Shown piece after piece: positions 26,964 through 37,174 of a stretch of 56,011 nt of DNA. The stretch spans positions 1 through 56,011 of the forward strand of contig JBBRYB010000023.1 of NCBI GenBank assembly GCA_038238115.1. Direction: 5' to 3'. Every line of letters begins with the position of its first letter. Position 1 is the first letter of the stretch. Below the pieces are notes generated by a model that saw only the letters and a program-made list of their open reading frames with translations, made no database searches and had not been told where the DNA came from. Source of the stretch: JBBRYB01 sp038238115 (GTDB lineage: Bacteria; Actinomycetota; Actinomycetes; Propionibacteriales; Nocardioidaceae). A program made the position numbers and the translations under genes.

Positions 26964-27379
26964 GCGAGGCCGTCGTTGTTGACTCGTCTGCCCTGGTGGC
27001 AATGCTGACTGACGCCGGTGCCACGGGCGACTGGGTGGCTTCGACGCTCGAGCGTCGTCCGTTGGCCGCACCCGAGCTGGTGATGTTCGAGACGGCCAAC
27101 ATCTTGCGGCGCCACCAGCTGGCGGGCCGTCTCGCGCCAGTCGAGGCAACGCTGGCACACCAGGATCTGCAGTCGCTGCCCATGCAGCTGTGGCCCTACC
27201 TGCCATTGGCCGGGAGGGCATGGGAGCTCCGCGAGACGCTTACGGCATACGACGCGTCTTACGTCGCGCTTGCCGAGCTGCTCGACGGCTCCCTGGTCAC
27301 CCTGGATGCGCGACTGGCTCGCGCCAGCGGGCCACAGTGTCAGATTCTGACCCCTCCCCATGAAGTCGTGACGTCATGA
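26960..27379 (+). CDS. FitB/VapC-type PIN-domain toxin
   Basis: A 139-residue PIN-domain protein: first Asp in VVVDSSALVAML, conserved Glu in VMFETANILRRH, then D in LTAYDASYVALAE and D in LVTLDARLA. The YDA-YVALAE segment is characteristic of actinobacterial VapC toxins. Its stop overlaps the pglY start (ATGA, 27376-27379), so toxin and pglY translation are linked. All four acidic positions are present, so it should be an active Mg-dependent RNase. A toxin fused translationally into a BREX operon is unusual. Confidence 0.9.
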   Translation: MSEAVVVDSSALVAMLTDAGATGDWVASTLERRPLAAPELVMFETANILRRHQLAGRLAPVEATLAHQDLQSLPMQLWPYLPLAGRAWELRETLTAYDASYVALAELLDGSLVTLDARLARASGPQCQILTPPHEVVTS

Positions 27380-30300
27380 CCGGGACCCCGCTGCGCGACG
27401 TCATCACCATCCCCGAGCACGTGAGCGCCGGCGACTACGTCCTCAAGCTCACCGAGGGCGTGCAAGACGCCGCCCACGCCAGCGCGACACTTGCCGACTA
27501 TGTGGTCACCCCGGAGCTGGCGACAAACTTCGATGAGGCGCTGGCCCTGATCCAAGGCTCGCTGGACCGGCAGCGCAGCGATGGCGCTTTCCTGCACGGC
27601 TCGTTCGGGTCCGGCAAGAGTCACTTCATGGCGGTGCTCCACCAGCTGCTCGGCCACAACCCAGCAGCGCGGTCGGTCGAGGGGCTGGTCGCCGTCGTGG
27701 CCGACCACGACGACTGGCTGCGCGACCGTAAGCTGCTCCGTCTCACCTACCACCTCATCGGCGCGACCAACCTCGAGTCGGCGGTGCTCGGTGGCTACGT
27801 CGACCAGATCCACCGCCTGCACCCCGAGGCGCCGCTGCCTGAGGTGCATGTCACCGATGCCCTCCTGGACGATGCAGACCGGATGCGCGCCACCCTCGGC
27901 GACGGGAGGTTCTTCGCCGGCCTCAGCGACATCGGCGGAACGGGCGACGAGGGCTGGGGGGTGTACGGCGGCGGCTGGGACGCCTCGTCGTACAAGAGCG
28001 CCAGGGAGGCCCCGGTCGGCGACGACGACCGGGTCCGGCTGGTGAGCGACCTGACCGCCACCTACTTTCAGGCGTTCGCGACCGGAGCCGGCTACCTGGA
28101 CCTCGACCGCGGGCTGGCCGCGATCGCCCGGCACGCGAAGAACCTCGGCTACGACGTGGTCGTACTGTTCCTCGACGAGCTAGTGCTGTGGCTGGCAAGC
28201 CGCATCGGCGACACCGACTTCGTGTCCAGCGAGGGCGCCAAGGTCGCCAAGCTCGTCGAGTCCGCAGACGCGCGGCGACCCATCCCGCTCGTGTCGTTCA
28301 TCGCCCGCCAGCGTGACCTCAAGGACTTCCTGGGCGAGCATGTGCCAGGCGCGGAGCGGCTCGCCTTCGGGGAGACCTTCCGCTGGTGGGAGGACCGCTT
28401 CAACAAGATCACCCTCGACGACCGCAACCTGCCGGTGATCGTCGAGCGGCGCCTGCTCAAGCCGCAACCGGGTGGCAAGGAAGCGATCGACGCCGCGTTC
28501 GACCGGGTCGCCCGCCGCGGTGACGTGTGGAACATCCTGCTGCAGGGCCTGAACACCGATGGTCACGGCGGCGCGGACCAGGCGGCGTTCCGACGTACCT
28601 ACCCCTTCTCCCCCGCGCTCGTCGACGTGCTCGTGGCCCTGTCCGGGATGCTGCAGAGGGAGCGCACCGCGCTGAAGATCATGCAGCAGCTGCTGGTCGA
28701 CGGCCGCGACGAGCTCACCGTCGACGACCTCATCCCGGTGGGCGACGTGTTCGACGTGCTCATCGAGGGCGGCGACGTGCCGCTGACCGCGGAGATCGCG
28801 CAGCACTTCGTCAACGCCAGGACGCTCTACCACGACAAGATCCGGCCGCTGCTCCTTGCCAAGCACGATCTGGACGACTCTGCGGTGGCAGCCCTGCCCC
28901 GCACGCACGCGTTCCGCGCCGACGACCGGCTGGTCAAGACACTCCTGCTCGGAGCGCTGGCCCCGAACGTGCCGGCCCTGCGAACACTGACGGCAAGCCG
29001 GTTGGCTGCGCTCAACCACGGCACGATCGCCACGCCGCTGGCTGGGACCGAGCCCGCGGTCGTGCTGCGCAGGTTGCGCGACCTCGCCGGGGACGTCGGG
29101 GAGATCCGGCTCAGCGACGACACCCGCGACCCGGTCATCTCCGTCGAGCTGGCCCGGGTCGACTACGAGAGCATCGTCGAGCGGGTCCGCAACATCGACA
29201 ACACCGGCGAGCGCCGACGGCTGCTTCGCGACCTGGTCTTCTCCGCTCTCGGGCTGTCGACCGCCGCGACCCTGTCGAGCGACGTCACCCACACGACGGT
29301 GTGGCGGGGCAGCCGGCGAACCGTCGACGTCGTCTACGGCAACGTGCGGGACCGGCATGAGCTGCCCGACTCCGCGCTCGTCGCCGAGGGGGACCGGTGG
29401 AAGCTCATCGTCGACTTCCCGTTCGACAGTGAGTCGCGCACGCCATCCGACGACCATGCCCGTGTAGCCGCGCTGCGGGCCGACGGCATGACCAGCCGCA
29501 CGGTGTGCTGGATCCCCGCTTTCCTGACCCCCGAGCGCGAGCGCGACCTCGGCGAGCTGGTCTGCCTGAACCACCTCCTCGCCGGGTCCGGCGAGCGGTT
29601 CGAGAGCAACGCCACGCACCTGTCGGTCCAGGACCGCGCCCAGGCCAAGGTGATCCTCCAGAACCGCCAGTCCGCGTTGCGCCAGCGGATGCTCGAGGTG
29701 CTCCAGCAGGCATACGGGGCCGCCAAGATCATGCCGGGCAACATCGACACGACGTACGGCGAACCGACGTTCTTCGCCAGCCTCGACGTGGGCTTCGAAC
29801 CGGGTGCGCCGGTCGGAGCGCGGCTCGAGGATGCCTTCGACCACCTTGTCGACCAGATGCTCAGCCACCAGTTCCCTGACCACCCGCATTTCGAGGCCGA
29901 GGTGCGGCGGGCGGACGTGGGACGGGTGCTGGACTACGTCACGCGCGCGGTGTCCGAGCCCGGTGGCCGCGTGGCCGTCGAGCAGTCCCACCGCAGCACC
30001 CTCTCCCGGATCTGCAACCGGCTCAAGGTCGGCGAGATGCTGGAGGCGCACTTCCTGTTCTCTGCCGACACCTTCCCGTGGCGCAACCACTTCGTGCAGC
30101 AGGCGGCCCAGGAGCAGCTCGGCGACACCCTGCCTATCGCCCAGCTGTATGCATGGACCGACCTGCCCCACGCCCGTGGCCTGGACCCGCTCATGAAGAA
30201 CCTGCTGGTGGCCGCCTACGCCCTCATCAGCGACCGGGCCTGGTACCGCCACGGAGGGCCGGTGTCACCGCCCCCGTTTGACCAGATCAACGCCCAGTAT

Positions 30301-31035
30301 GAGCTTCGTCAGCCCCGGTTGCCGGACGAGTCGTTGTGGCTCATGGCGGTACGCCGGGCGGCGGCGCTCTTCGGCGTACATGCCGGTGAGCTGCGTTCCG
30401 CAGCGAACCTGTCCGCGCTCGCGGCGAACGTCCGCAGGAAGGCCAGCGCCCAGGCTGCTGCGGCGCGTGACCTGGTCACCGCACTGGAGACGCGGGCCAG
30501 CGTCCTCGCCCTGGCCGCCGAGGCCACGGCCAGTCGGCTCGGGACCGCAAGGGCGGCGGCGGCGCTGGTGGAGCGGCTCGCCCGCGAAGGCGACGACGTG
30601 ACGCTCGTCCAGGTCCTTGCGGACGCCGACCTGCCCGCCGAGGACGCCGTCGTGGCCCGGTCGCTGTCCTCAGCCGCCGAGGTGCAAGGCGCCCTCGCCG
30701 CAACCCAGTGGTCCGTCCTCGACGCCCTCCTCGGGATTGGCGACCAGCGGGCCGAACGTGCCCGGGTGATTCTCGGTCAGCTCCACACGGCGGCGCACCA
30801 CGACGAGCACGCTGAAGCCTTGGCTCCGGTGCTGAAGACAACGGTGGCGGCTGCTGCCGCGCTGCTCGCTGACCACGCCAAACCCAAACCCGGGCCGCCG
30901 GACACACCAATCCCGCCGGGCACCGTTCACGGAGAGGCACGCGGTGACCTCGAGCGGGTAGTGACCGAGCTGACGCGCGCAGCGGGAGAGCACCCCGGCG
31001 CCGAGATCCGCGTCACCTGGGACATCGAGCCGTGA
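27376..31035 (+). CDS. pglY: PglY, BREX type 2 ATPase (BrxC-like)
   Basis: A 1219-residue P-loop ATPase of the PglY/BrxC group. Walker A is HGSFGSGKSHF (G75 to S82) and Walker B is VVLFLDEL (D267-E268), followed by the QRDLKDFLGEHVPGAERLAF segment and HIRPLL-like helices. The size matches Streptomyces PglY, which needs an intact P-loop for phage growth limitation. It is expected to form a large ring or complex with PglZ and PglX. Flanking overlaps are ATGA with the toxin gene upstream and GTGA with pglZ downstream. No frame disruption is seen. Confidence 0.95.
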   Translation: MTGTPLRDVITIPEHVSAGDYVLKLTEGVQDAAHASATLADYVVTPELATNFDEALALIQGSLDRQRSDGAFLHGSFGSGKSHFMAVLHQLLGHNPAARSVEGLVAVVADHDDWLRDRKLLRLTYHLIGATNLESAVLGGYVDQIHRLHPEAPLPEVHVTDALLDDADRMRATLGDGRFFAGLSDIGGTGDEGWGVYGGGWDASSYKSAREAPVGDDDRVRLVSDLTATYFQAFATGAGYLDLDRGLAAIARHAKNLGYDVVVLFLDELVLWLASRIGDTDFVSSEGAKVAKLVESADARRPIPLVSFIARQRDLKDFLGEHVPGAERLAFGETFRWWEDRFNKITLDDRNLPVIVERRLLKPQPGGKEAIDAAFDRVARRGDVWNILLQGLNTDGHGGADQAAFRRTYPFSPALVDVLVALSGMLQRERTALKIMQQLLVDGRDELTVDDLIPVGDVFDVLIEGGDVPLTAEIAQHFVNARTLYHDKIRPLLLAKHDLDDSAVAALPRTHAFRADDRLVKTLLLGALAPNVPALRTLTASRLAALNHGTIATPLAGTEPAVVLRRLRDLAGDVGEIRLSDDTRDPVISVELARVDYESIVERVRNIDNTGERRRLLRDLVFSALGLSTAATLSSDVTHTTVWRGSRRTVDVVYGNVRDRHELPDSALVAEGDRWKLIVDFPFDSESRTPSDDHARVAALRADGMTSRTVCWIPAFLTPERERDLGELVCLNHLLAGSGERFESNATHLSVQDRAQAKVILQNRQSALRQRMLEVLQQAYGAAKIMPGNIDTTYGEPTFFASLDVGFEPGAPVGARLEDAFDHLVDQMLSHQFPDHPHFEAEVRRADVGRVLDYVTRAVSEPGGRVAVEQSHRSTLSRICNRLKVGEMLEAHFLFSADTFPWRNHFVQQAAQEQLGDTLPIAQLYAWTDLPHARGLDPLMKNLLVAAYALISDRAWYRHGGPVSPPPFDQINAQYELRQPRLPDESLWLMAVRRAAALFGVHAGELRSAANLSALAANVRRKASAQAAAARDLVTALETRASVLALAAEATASRLGTARAAAALVERLAREGDDVTLVQVLADADLPAEDAVVARSLSSAAEVQGALAATQWSVLDALLGIGDQRAERARVILGQLHTAAHHDEHAEALAPVLKTTVAAAAALLADHAKPKPGPPDTPIPPGTVHGEARGDLERVVTELTRAAGEHPGAEIRVTWDIEP

Positions 31036-33728
31036 CCCTGGCAACCGCCACACCGCCAGTCGTGCGCGCACTCGTCCACAAGCTGCGCGCCAAGTCCTCC
31101 GGCCACCGGATCATCGGGGTACATGCGCAGCCCGTATGGCACCACGATGCCAAGCTCAGCGCAGACTCCGCCGCCGTTCTTGTGCGCCCTTGCGTGTCTG
31201 CGCTTGCTGTCCGGGAGGCGATCGCCAGTCACCAGGACGATGCCGACGGCTCGTATCTCGTCGTCGTCACCGACTGCACCTCCGACGACCTGGGCGCTGG
31301 CATCCGGGCGCACCTTGCCGGCAACCGTCTCGTCGAGGTCGACTTGTGGGACACCGTGCAGGAGTCGTTCCGCGCACCCCACCTCGATCCGTCTTTCGTA
31401 CGGCGGGACAAGGAGTGGGCACCGCGAGCGCTGGTCGACAATGAGCCTTCGGGGGGTTGGTCCGAGGCGCCGGGAGGGACGCTGAGCCGCGACCTCGCCC
31501 TCAGCCAGCTCGCCGGAGTCGTCCTCGGCGTCGATGAGAGCCACATCGACGCCACCAGCCTGCTGGGCTGGAGCCTGGACGCCGTCGCCGTGGGACGCTG
31601 GCTCGACCTCCCCGCCGAGACGCGTGCCGGACTGGGAGGTTGGCTCGAGGAGAAGACCGGAGCCGCGGGCAGGCTGACGCTGCGCTGCGCCGCCGCTGGC
31701 CACGCCGCCGACGCCGTTGCTCTCGCGCTGACCGCCGGACTGCTCTGGCACCGCGACGCCGATGCTGGGGCCGTGGGGATGGCTCGTGGGATGCTCGCCG
31801 CCCGAGTCGGTGGGGAGCCGCCGACACCCGCCGATGCGCAGGCGTGGAACCGCACCGCAACACAATTCGTCGCCGGTGAGCTCGCGGACAACGGCACACG
31901 GGGTGGGTCGATCGTCGAACGAGCTGAGCAGCTGCTCGACGAGCTGGGCGCCGGAGCCGTCGTACCGCTCTCTCGGTTCCTTCCGCGCGCTCTCGACTAC
32001 CGGCTGGGTGCGCTCGCCACCGCCCTGACCGACGTGCTCCCGGCGCCGACCGCCGCTTCTCTGGGCCGTGTGGAAGAGACGCTCGATGCCGTTCACGATC
32101 ACGAGCTAGCCGGCACCGAACCGCGGGTCGACAGGGCCGCGATGGCGGTCCGACTCACCCGTTGGATCGCGACCTCTGCAGCTCCGGGCTCGCCGACCGA
32201 AACCGCCGATACGCTCGCCGCAGCCCTGGACCGCCAGATGCGGGTCGACGCGTGGGTCGACAGGGCGTACGCCGACATCTTTACCGGTGACCAGGACCCC
32301 GGCCTCACCTCCGCCTACGCCGCCCTCGCTGCGGCGGTCTCGCTCCGCCGAGCGGCCCACGACGCGGAGCTCGCCACGCTGCTAGCCGAGGTGACTTCGA
32401 CCGGCGCCGCGCTCGGCCGGATCGTGCCGGTCGAGCGGGCACTGTCGGGGATCATTCACCCGCTCGCATCGGCTGAGCGCGGTGTGCTGCTCGTCGTGAT
32501 CGACGGGATGAGCAGCGCCGTTGCCACCGAGATCGCCGAGGGGCTGGCAGCGCGGCGCTGGACGGAGCTGGTCGACGGCGCCGTGGGCGCCAGGCAGGCA
32601 CTCCTGCCGGTGCTGCCTACGGTGACCGAGGTATCGAGGACGAGCCTGCTCACTGGCATGCTGCGCAAGGGCAGCGCGGCCGACGAGAAGCGGCATTTCG
32701 CCGAGGCCGTGGGGCTGGCTGCGCGTCTGTTCCACAAGGACGACCTCCGCGCCCCGGCAGGTGCCCCGCTGGCGCCAGACGTGGCGAGGGCTATCGCCGA
32801 CCCTGCCGTCCGCGTGGTGGGGGTGGTGCTCAACACCGTCGACGACACGCTGGACAAGATGGATCCCGGCGGGACGACCTGGACAGTTGAATCCGTGCAG
32901 CATCTCCCGGCGCTGCTCGACGCCGCCCGGGCCGCCGACCGGGTCGTCGTGCTCACGAGCGACCACGGCCACGTCGTCGAGCGCGGCGGCACGCTGAGGT
33001 CGTACCCGGACGCCACCTCGGCCCGCTGGCGACCCAGCACCTCACCCGCAGTCGACGGGGAGATCGTCGTCAGCGGCGCCCGTGTCCAGCTCGGCGCCGG
33101 CTCGGTAGTGCTGCCCTGGCGGGAGGAGATTCGCTACACCGCGAAGCGAGCCGGCTACCACGGTGGCGCCTCGGCAGCCGAGGTCACCGTGCCGCTGACC
33201 GTCCACGTCCGCGGACCCGTCGACCAAGTGGCTGGCTGGCTGCCCGCGGTGCCGCCCGAGCCGGCCTGGTGGCACAGTCCGCTGGCACCGGGCCGTACGT
33301 CGGTGACGTCGGTGACGTCGGTCCCCGCCGCGTCTAAGCACGAAGATCCAACCCTGTTCGACGTTTCCACGATGACGTCTCCGAGATCCCCGGCAAGCGT
33401 TGACGACGTCGAGCTTCTGCTTGATGCCTTGTTCCAGTCCGCCACTTACGATGAACAGCGCCGCAAGGCTGGCCGCAGCGCTCCCGACGACGCCAGGGTG
33501 CGCGCGATCCTCAGCGCGTTGCTGTGCAACGACGGTCGGCTGCACGAGACGACGCTGGCGGCTGAAGCGCTGATCCCAGCCGCTCGGGTGCGCAACGTTC
33601 TCGCGGCCGTACGCAAGCTGCTCAACGTTGAGGGGTATGAGGTCCTTGGTATGGACAGCGACCAGGTGACCGTGCTGGTCGACCTGGCGCTCCTGCGCGA
33701 GCAGTTCCATCTCGGACGGGCTACGTGA
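31032..33728 (+). CDS. pglZ: PglZ, BREX type 2 alkaline-phosphatase-like protein
   Basis: An 898-residue PglZ protein, the hallmark of all BREX systems. The phosphatase-fold metal residues are visible: D491 in LLVVIDGMSSAVA, D644-H645-G-H647 in TSDHGHVVERGG, and the late YHGGASAAEVTVPL strand. The region before the C-terminal helical domain contains a short tandem TSV TSV TSV from a nine-base DNA repeat (about 33298-33322). It is a nuclease or phosphatase-like subunit that acts with PglX. GTG start overlapping pglY, and GTGA overlap with brxD. It looks intact. Confidence 0.95.
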   Translation: MTLATATPPVVRALVHKLRAKSSGHRIIGVHAQPVWHHDAKLSADSAAVLVRPCVSALAVREAIASHQDDADGSYLVVVTDCTSDDLGAGIRAHLAGNRLVEVDLWDTVQESFRAPHLDPSFVRRDKEWAPRALVDNEPSGGWSEAPGGTLSRDLALSQLAGVVLGVDESHIDATSLLGWSLDAVAVGRWLDLPAETRAGLGGWLEEKTGAAGRLTLRCAAAGHAADAVALALTAGLLWHRDADAGAVGMARGMLAARVGGEPPTPADAQAWNRTATQFVAGELADNGTRGGSIVERAEQLLDELGAGAVVPLSRFLPRALDYRLGALATALTDVLPAPTAASLGRVEETLDAVHDHELAGTEPRVDRAAMAVRLTRWIATSAAPGSPTETADTLAAALDRQMRVDAWVDRAYADIFTGDQDPGLTSAYAALAAAVSLRRAAHDAELATLLAEVTSTGAALGRIVPVERALSGIIHPLASAERGVLLVVIDGMSSAVATEIAEGLAARRWTELVDGAVGARQALLPVLPTVTEVSRTSLLTGMLRKGSAADEKRHFAEAVGLAARLFHKDDLRAPAGAPLAPDVARAIADPAVRVVGVVLNTVDDTLDKMDPGGTTWTVESVQHLPALLDAARAADRVVVLTSDHGHVVERGGTLRSYPDATSARWRPSTSPAVDGEIVVSGARVQLGAGSVVLPWREEIRYTAKRAGYHGGASAAEVTVPLTVHVRGPVDQVAGWLPAVPPEPAWWHSPLAPGRTSVTSVTSVPAASKHEDPTLFDVSTMTSPRSPASVDDVELLLDALFQSATYDEQRRKAGRSAPDDARVRAILSALLCNDGRLHETTLAAEALIPAARVRNVLAAVRKLLNVEGYEVLGMDSDQVTVLVDLALLREQFHLGRAT

Positions 33729-35053
33729 GCAATGCGATCAGCGAGCGCCGCCGCCGCGAGATCATCGACGCGCTTCGCCGTGGCACGGTGCCTGCGCACG
33801 GCCTCGACGTACTTGCCGTCGGCCTGGACCGGTTCGTCTCGCCCATCGACGCAGAGCTGGACCTCGTGGCATCAGGCGGGTCGGTATTCAAGGCAGTGCG
33901 TGGCGAGTACGGCGCGGGCAAGACCTTCTTCGCGCGGTGGGTGGAAGAGCGCGCCAAGCAGCGGGGCATGGCCACCGCCGAGGTGCAGGTCTCCGAGACC
34001 GAGACGCCGTTGCATCGCCTGGAGACGGTCTATCGCCGGATCACCGAGTCGCTGACGACGGCGGAGTTCCCGGCCAGCGCACTGCGGGCGGTGCTGGATG
34101 CGTGGATGTTCACGCTGGAAGAGGACGTGCTGGCCAGCGGCACCGTCCGCGAGTCCGAAAGCGCAAGCCTTGATACCGCGGTCTCCATGCTGTTGGAACG
34201 CAGACTCGCGGAGGTCAGCCGCACAGCTCCCACGTTCGCCGCCGCACTGCGCGGTTTCCGGGCTGCGTCCTCGGCAGGAGACGCTCCGGTGGCTGACGGC
34301 CTGGTGGCGTGGCTGGGGGGACAGCCACACGTCGCCGCGTCCGTCCGCCGCAGCGCCGGGGTGCGGGGCGAACTCGATCACTTCGGCGCCTTTGGATTCC
34401 TGCAGGGACTCCTCACTGTGCTCCGCGACTCCGGACACCCCGGGCTGCTGCTTGTCCTCGACGAGGTGGAAACCCTTCAGCGGATGCGTTCCGACGTCCG
34501 GGACAAGGCCCTGAACGCGCTGAGGCAGCTCGCCGACGAGATCGACGAAGGCCGCTTCCCCGGTCTCTACCTCCTGCTCACGAGCACTCCGTCGTTCTTC
34601 GACGGTACGCAGGGAGCGCAGCGACTGCCGCCGCTCGCGCAGCGACTGGCCACCGACTTCACGACCGATGCGCGCTTCGATAACCAGCGGGCCGTGCAGA
34701 TCCGCCTGCCGGGATTCACGCTCACTGGCCTCGACGAGCTGGGACGCAAGGTCCGAGACCTCTACGCCGTCGGCGCCTCAGACCCAGACCGGCTCAGAGC
34801 CGTCGTGGACGACAGATACATCGACACGCTTGCAAGGGCGGTGACAGGAAAGCTCGGGGGAAAGGTCGGCGTCGCCCCTCGCGTTTTCCTCAAGAAGCTT
34901 GTCGGCGACGTACTGGACCGGGTCGACCAGTTCGGCGACTTCGACCCGCGGCGCGACTACCAACTCACCCTGGTGGGTGCGGAGCTCAGCGAGGTGGAAC
35001 GCAACGCGATGGTGGGTGCTCGGGCCAAGAGCGTCGATGACATCGAGCTATGA
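33725..35053 (+). CDS. brxD: BrxD, BREX ATP-binding protein (DUF2791)
   Basis: A 442-residue AAA-type ATPase. The N-terminus SNAISERRRREIIDALRRGTVPAHGLDVLAVG is typical of BrxD. Walker A is RGEYGAGKTFF (K66-T67), and Walker B is LLLVLDEVETLQRM (D246-E247). A C-terminal winged-helix-like region follows. BrxD is found in type 2 and some other BREX subtypes, next to the helicase BrxHI, and its exact role is not settled. The GTG start overlaps the pglZ stop. Complete. Confidence 0.93.
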   Translation: MSNAISERRRREIIDALRRGTVPAHGLDVLAVGLDRFVSPIDAELDLVASGGSVFKAVRGEYGAGKTFFARWVEERAKQRGMATAEVQVSETETPLHRLETVYRRITESLTTAEFPASALRAVLDAWMFTLEEDVLASGTVRESESASLDTAVSMLLERRLAEVSRTAPTFAAALRGFRAASSAGDAPVADGLVAWLGGQPHVAASVRRSAGVRGELDHFGAFGFLQGLLTVLRDSGHPGLLLVLDEVETLQRMRSDVRDKALNALRQLADEIDEGRFPGLYLLLTSTPSFFDGTQGAQRLPPLAQRLATDFTTDARFDNQRAVQIRLPGFTLTGLDELGRKVRDLYAVGASDPDRLRAVVDDRYIDTLARAVTGKLGGKVGVAPRVFLKKLVGDVLDRVDQFGDFDPRRDYQLTLVGAELSEVERNAMVGARAKSVDDIEL

Positions 35054-35060
35054 CGCCTTA

Positions 35061-37154
35061 ATGCCGAGCGTCGAGCTGCACCCCGTGGTGCTCTACAACA
35101 TTGTCAACTCGCTGGGTTGGCCAACACTACGGCCACTCCAGGAGCAGTCGATCGAGCCCATCATGGCCGGTAGCGACACACTGCTGATCGCGCCCACGGC
35201 CGGCGGCAAAACCGAGGCGGCCATCTTTCCGGTCCTGTCGGCGATGACGAGCCGCGGATGGGGAAGCCCCTCTGTGCTCTACCTGTGCCCACTCAGGGCT
35301 CTGCTCAATAACCTGGAACCTCGGCTCGACGCATACGCGAAGTGGGTGGGTCGTCGTGCGGCTTTGTGGCACGGCGACACCGCGGATAGCAAGCGGCGGC
35401 GGATGCTCGTCGACAACCCCGACTTCCTGCTCACAACGCCCGAGTCACTCGAGTCGATGCTGGTGTCGACCCGGGTCACACCGCGCGAGCTTTTCGCCGA
35501 CCTCCAGGTCGTCGTGGTCGACGAGGTCCACGCGTTTGCAGGTGACGACCGCGGCTGGCATCTCCTCGCCGTGCTGGAGCGGCTGCAGCGACTTGCCGGC
35601 CGGCCTCTGCAGCGCATCGGCCTTTCGGCGACTATCGGAAACCCCGACGAGCTGCTGCGCTGGCTCCAGGGATCAGGGGTAGGCACTCGCCCAGCAAGCG
35701 CCGTCGCACCGGACTTGGTGTCTCCCGCCGACGGTCGCCCTGCTGGCGAGGTGACACTCGACCACGTCGGCTCCGTGGAGAGTGCGGCCAAGGTGATCTC
35801 TGGCATGTACGCCGGGGAGAAGCGGCTGACGTTCTGTGAGAGCCGGCGAACCGTGGAGGAGCTCGCCGTCGCACTACGCGAGCGCGGCGTACAAACGTTC
35901 GTTTCACACTCGTCGCTGTCCAGGGACGAACGTCACCGTGCTGAGGAGGCGTTCCGTGAGGCACGCGACTGCGTGATCGTTTCCACCTCAACTCTCGAGC
36001 TCGGTATCGACGTCGGTGACCTCGACCGGGTGGTCCAGGTGGACTCACCCCGAACGGTTGCGTCGTTCCTGCAGCGGATGGGTCGGACCGGCCGACGACC
36101 CGGGACGACCCGCAATGCCCTGCTGCTCACCACGCACGAACAAGGGCTCCTGCAAGCGAGCGGAATCTTGCAATTGTGGTCTCGCGGCTACGTGGAGGCC
36201 ATCACCGCCCCACCTGCGCCGCGGCACATCGCCGCCCAGCAACTGCTCGCCCTGTGCCTTCAGGAGGGCCAGGTGGGTGAACACACATGGCCAGAATGGT
36301 GGTCTGGTCTCCCGCTGTATGACGACACCATGGCCGAGATCCTTGACTGGCTGGTGGACTCTCAACATCTCCAGCGAGACAACGGGATGCTCTTCATCGG
36401 GCCCGAGGCCGAGCGCCGCTACGGGCGGAAGAACTTCCTCGACCTGCTCAGCGTCTTCACGGCGAGCCCTGAGTTCGTCGTACTCCACGGTCGAAACGAG
36501 CTCGGATCAGTCGACCCGATCGTGCTCACCCGCAAGGTGGGGGGAGCCCGCGTCGTTGTACTCGCCGGGCGGTCGTGGACTGTGACATACATCGACTGGA
36601 AGCGTCGACGGTGCTTCGTCGAGCCGTCGGATGCGCGAGCGCGAATGAGATGGAGCGGCGTTACGGCCCCGCTGCCGTTCGAGCTGTGCCGTGCCGAGCG
36701 AGAGGTGTTGCTGGGTCAGGACCCCGACGTCACGCTCTCGCGTCGTGCGATGGGAGCACTCGCCGTGCTTCGCGAGGAGCGCCGAAGCCTCGTCACCGAG
36801 GGTGGCACCGTCGTACGCCGAGACGGCGACCTGTGGTGGTGGACCTGGGCCGGCGCTCGGGCCAACGCGACAATTGCGGCGGGACTGACGGATGTGGTGG
36901 ACCCAGACTCGCGCTACGACAACCATCGACTTCGACTGCGGAGCGACCTTGCTCCGCATGAGTTGGAGAAAGCCGCAGACGCGCTCGTCAACCTGGGCGG
37001 TGCGCTACCCGAGGTCACGGACGAAGCGGTGCGCGGGTTGAAGTTCTCCGATGTCCTGCCTCCCGTCCTCGCCCGAGAGACCGTCGGGCTCCGGCTGGCC
37101 GACCGACCCCATGCGTCGCAGGTCCTACGAGAGCCGCGGCGCTGGATCAACTGA
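35061..37154 (+). CDS. brxHI: BrxHI, Lhr-like superfamily 2 helicase of BREX type 2
   Basis: A 697-residue DEAD-box/Lhr-type helicase. Q-like region GWPTLRPLQEQSIEPIM, Walker A APTAGGKTEAA, Walker B VVVVDEVHAF, motif III GLSATIGNP, and motif VI QRMGRTGRRPG are all visible. It closes the canonical BREX type 2 order. I chose ATG 35061, seven bases after the brxD stop, because PSVELHPVVLYNIVNSLGW matches the family start; ATG 35037 inside brxD would add eight residues. It converges with the minus-strand YhaN-like gene with only 20 bases between stops. Confidence 0.92.
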   Translation: MPSVELHPVVLYNIVNSLGWPTLRPLQEQSIEPIMAGSDTLLIAPTAGGKTEAAIFPVLSAMTSRGWGSPSVLYLCPLRALLNNLEPRLDAYAKWVGRRAALWHGDTADSKRRRMLVDNPDFLLTTPESLESMLVSTRVTPRELFADLQVVVVDEVHAFAGDDRGWHLLAVLERLQRLAGRPLQRIGLSATIGNPDELLRWLQGSGVGTRPASAVAPDLVSPADGRPAGEVTLDHVGSVESAAKVISGMYAGEKRLTFCESRRTVEELAVALRERGVQTFVSHSSLSRDERHRAEEAFREARDCVIVSTSTLELGIDVGDLDRVVQVDSPRTVASFLQRMGRTGRRPGTTRNALLLTTHEQGLLQASGILQLWSRGYVEAITAPPAPRHIAAQQLLALCLQEGQVGEHTWPEWWSGLPLYDDTMAEILDWLVDSQHLQRDNGMLFIGPEAERRYGRKNFLDLLSVFTASPEFVVLHGRNELGSVDPIVLTRKVGGARVVVLAGRSWTVTYIDWKRRRCFVEPSDARARMRWSGVTAPLPFELCRAEREVLLGQDPDVTLSRRAMGALAVLREERRSLVTEGGTVVRRDGDLWWWTWAGARANATIAAGLTDVVDPDSRYDNHRLRLRSDLAPHELEKAADALVNLGGALPEVTDEAVRGLKFSDVLPPVLARETVGLRLADRPHASQVLREPRRWIN

Positions 37155-37174
37155 CGCGAACGTCCTGCCTGAGG

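Noticed and set aside
28180..30252. 690-residue minus-strand frame inside pglY
   Set aside because: Antisense shadow; pglY motifs on the plus strand are unambiguous.
33298..33322. Short tandem repeat (nine-base unit) in pglZ
   Set aside because: Only about three copies, in frame, encoding a TSV linker; probably neutral, though it could vary in length.
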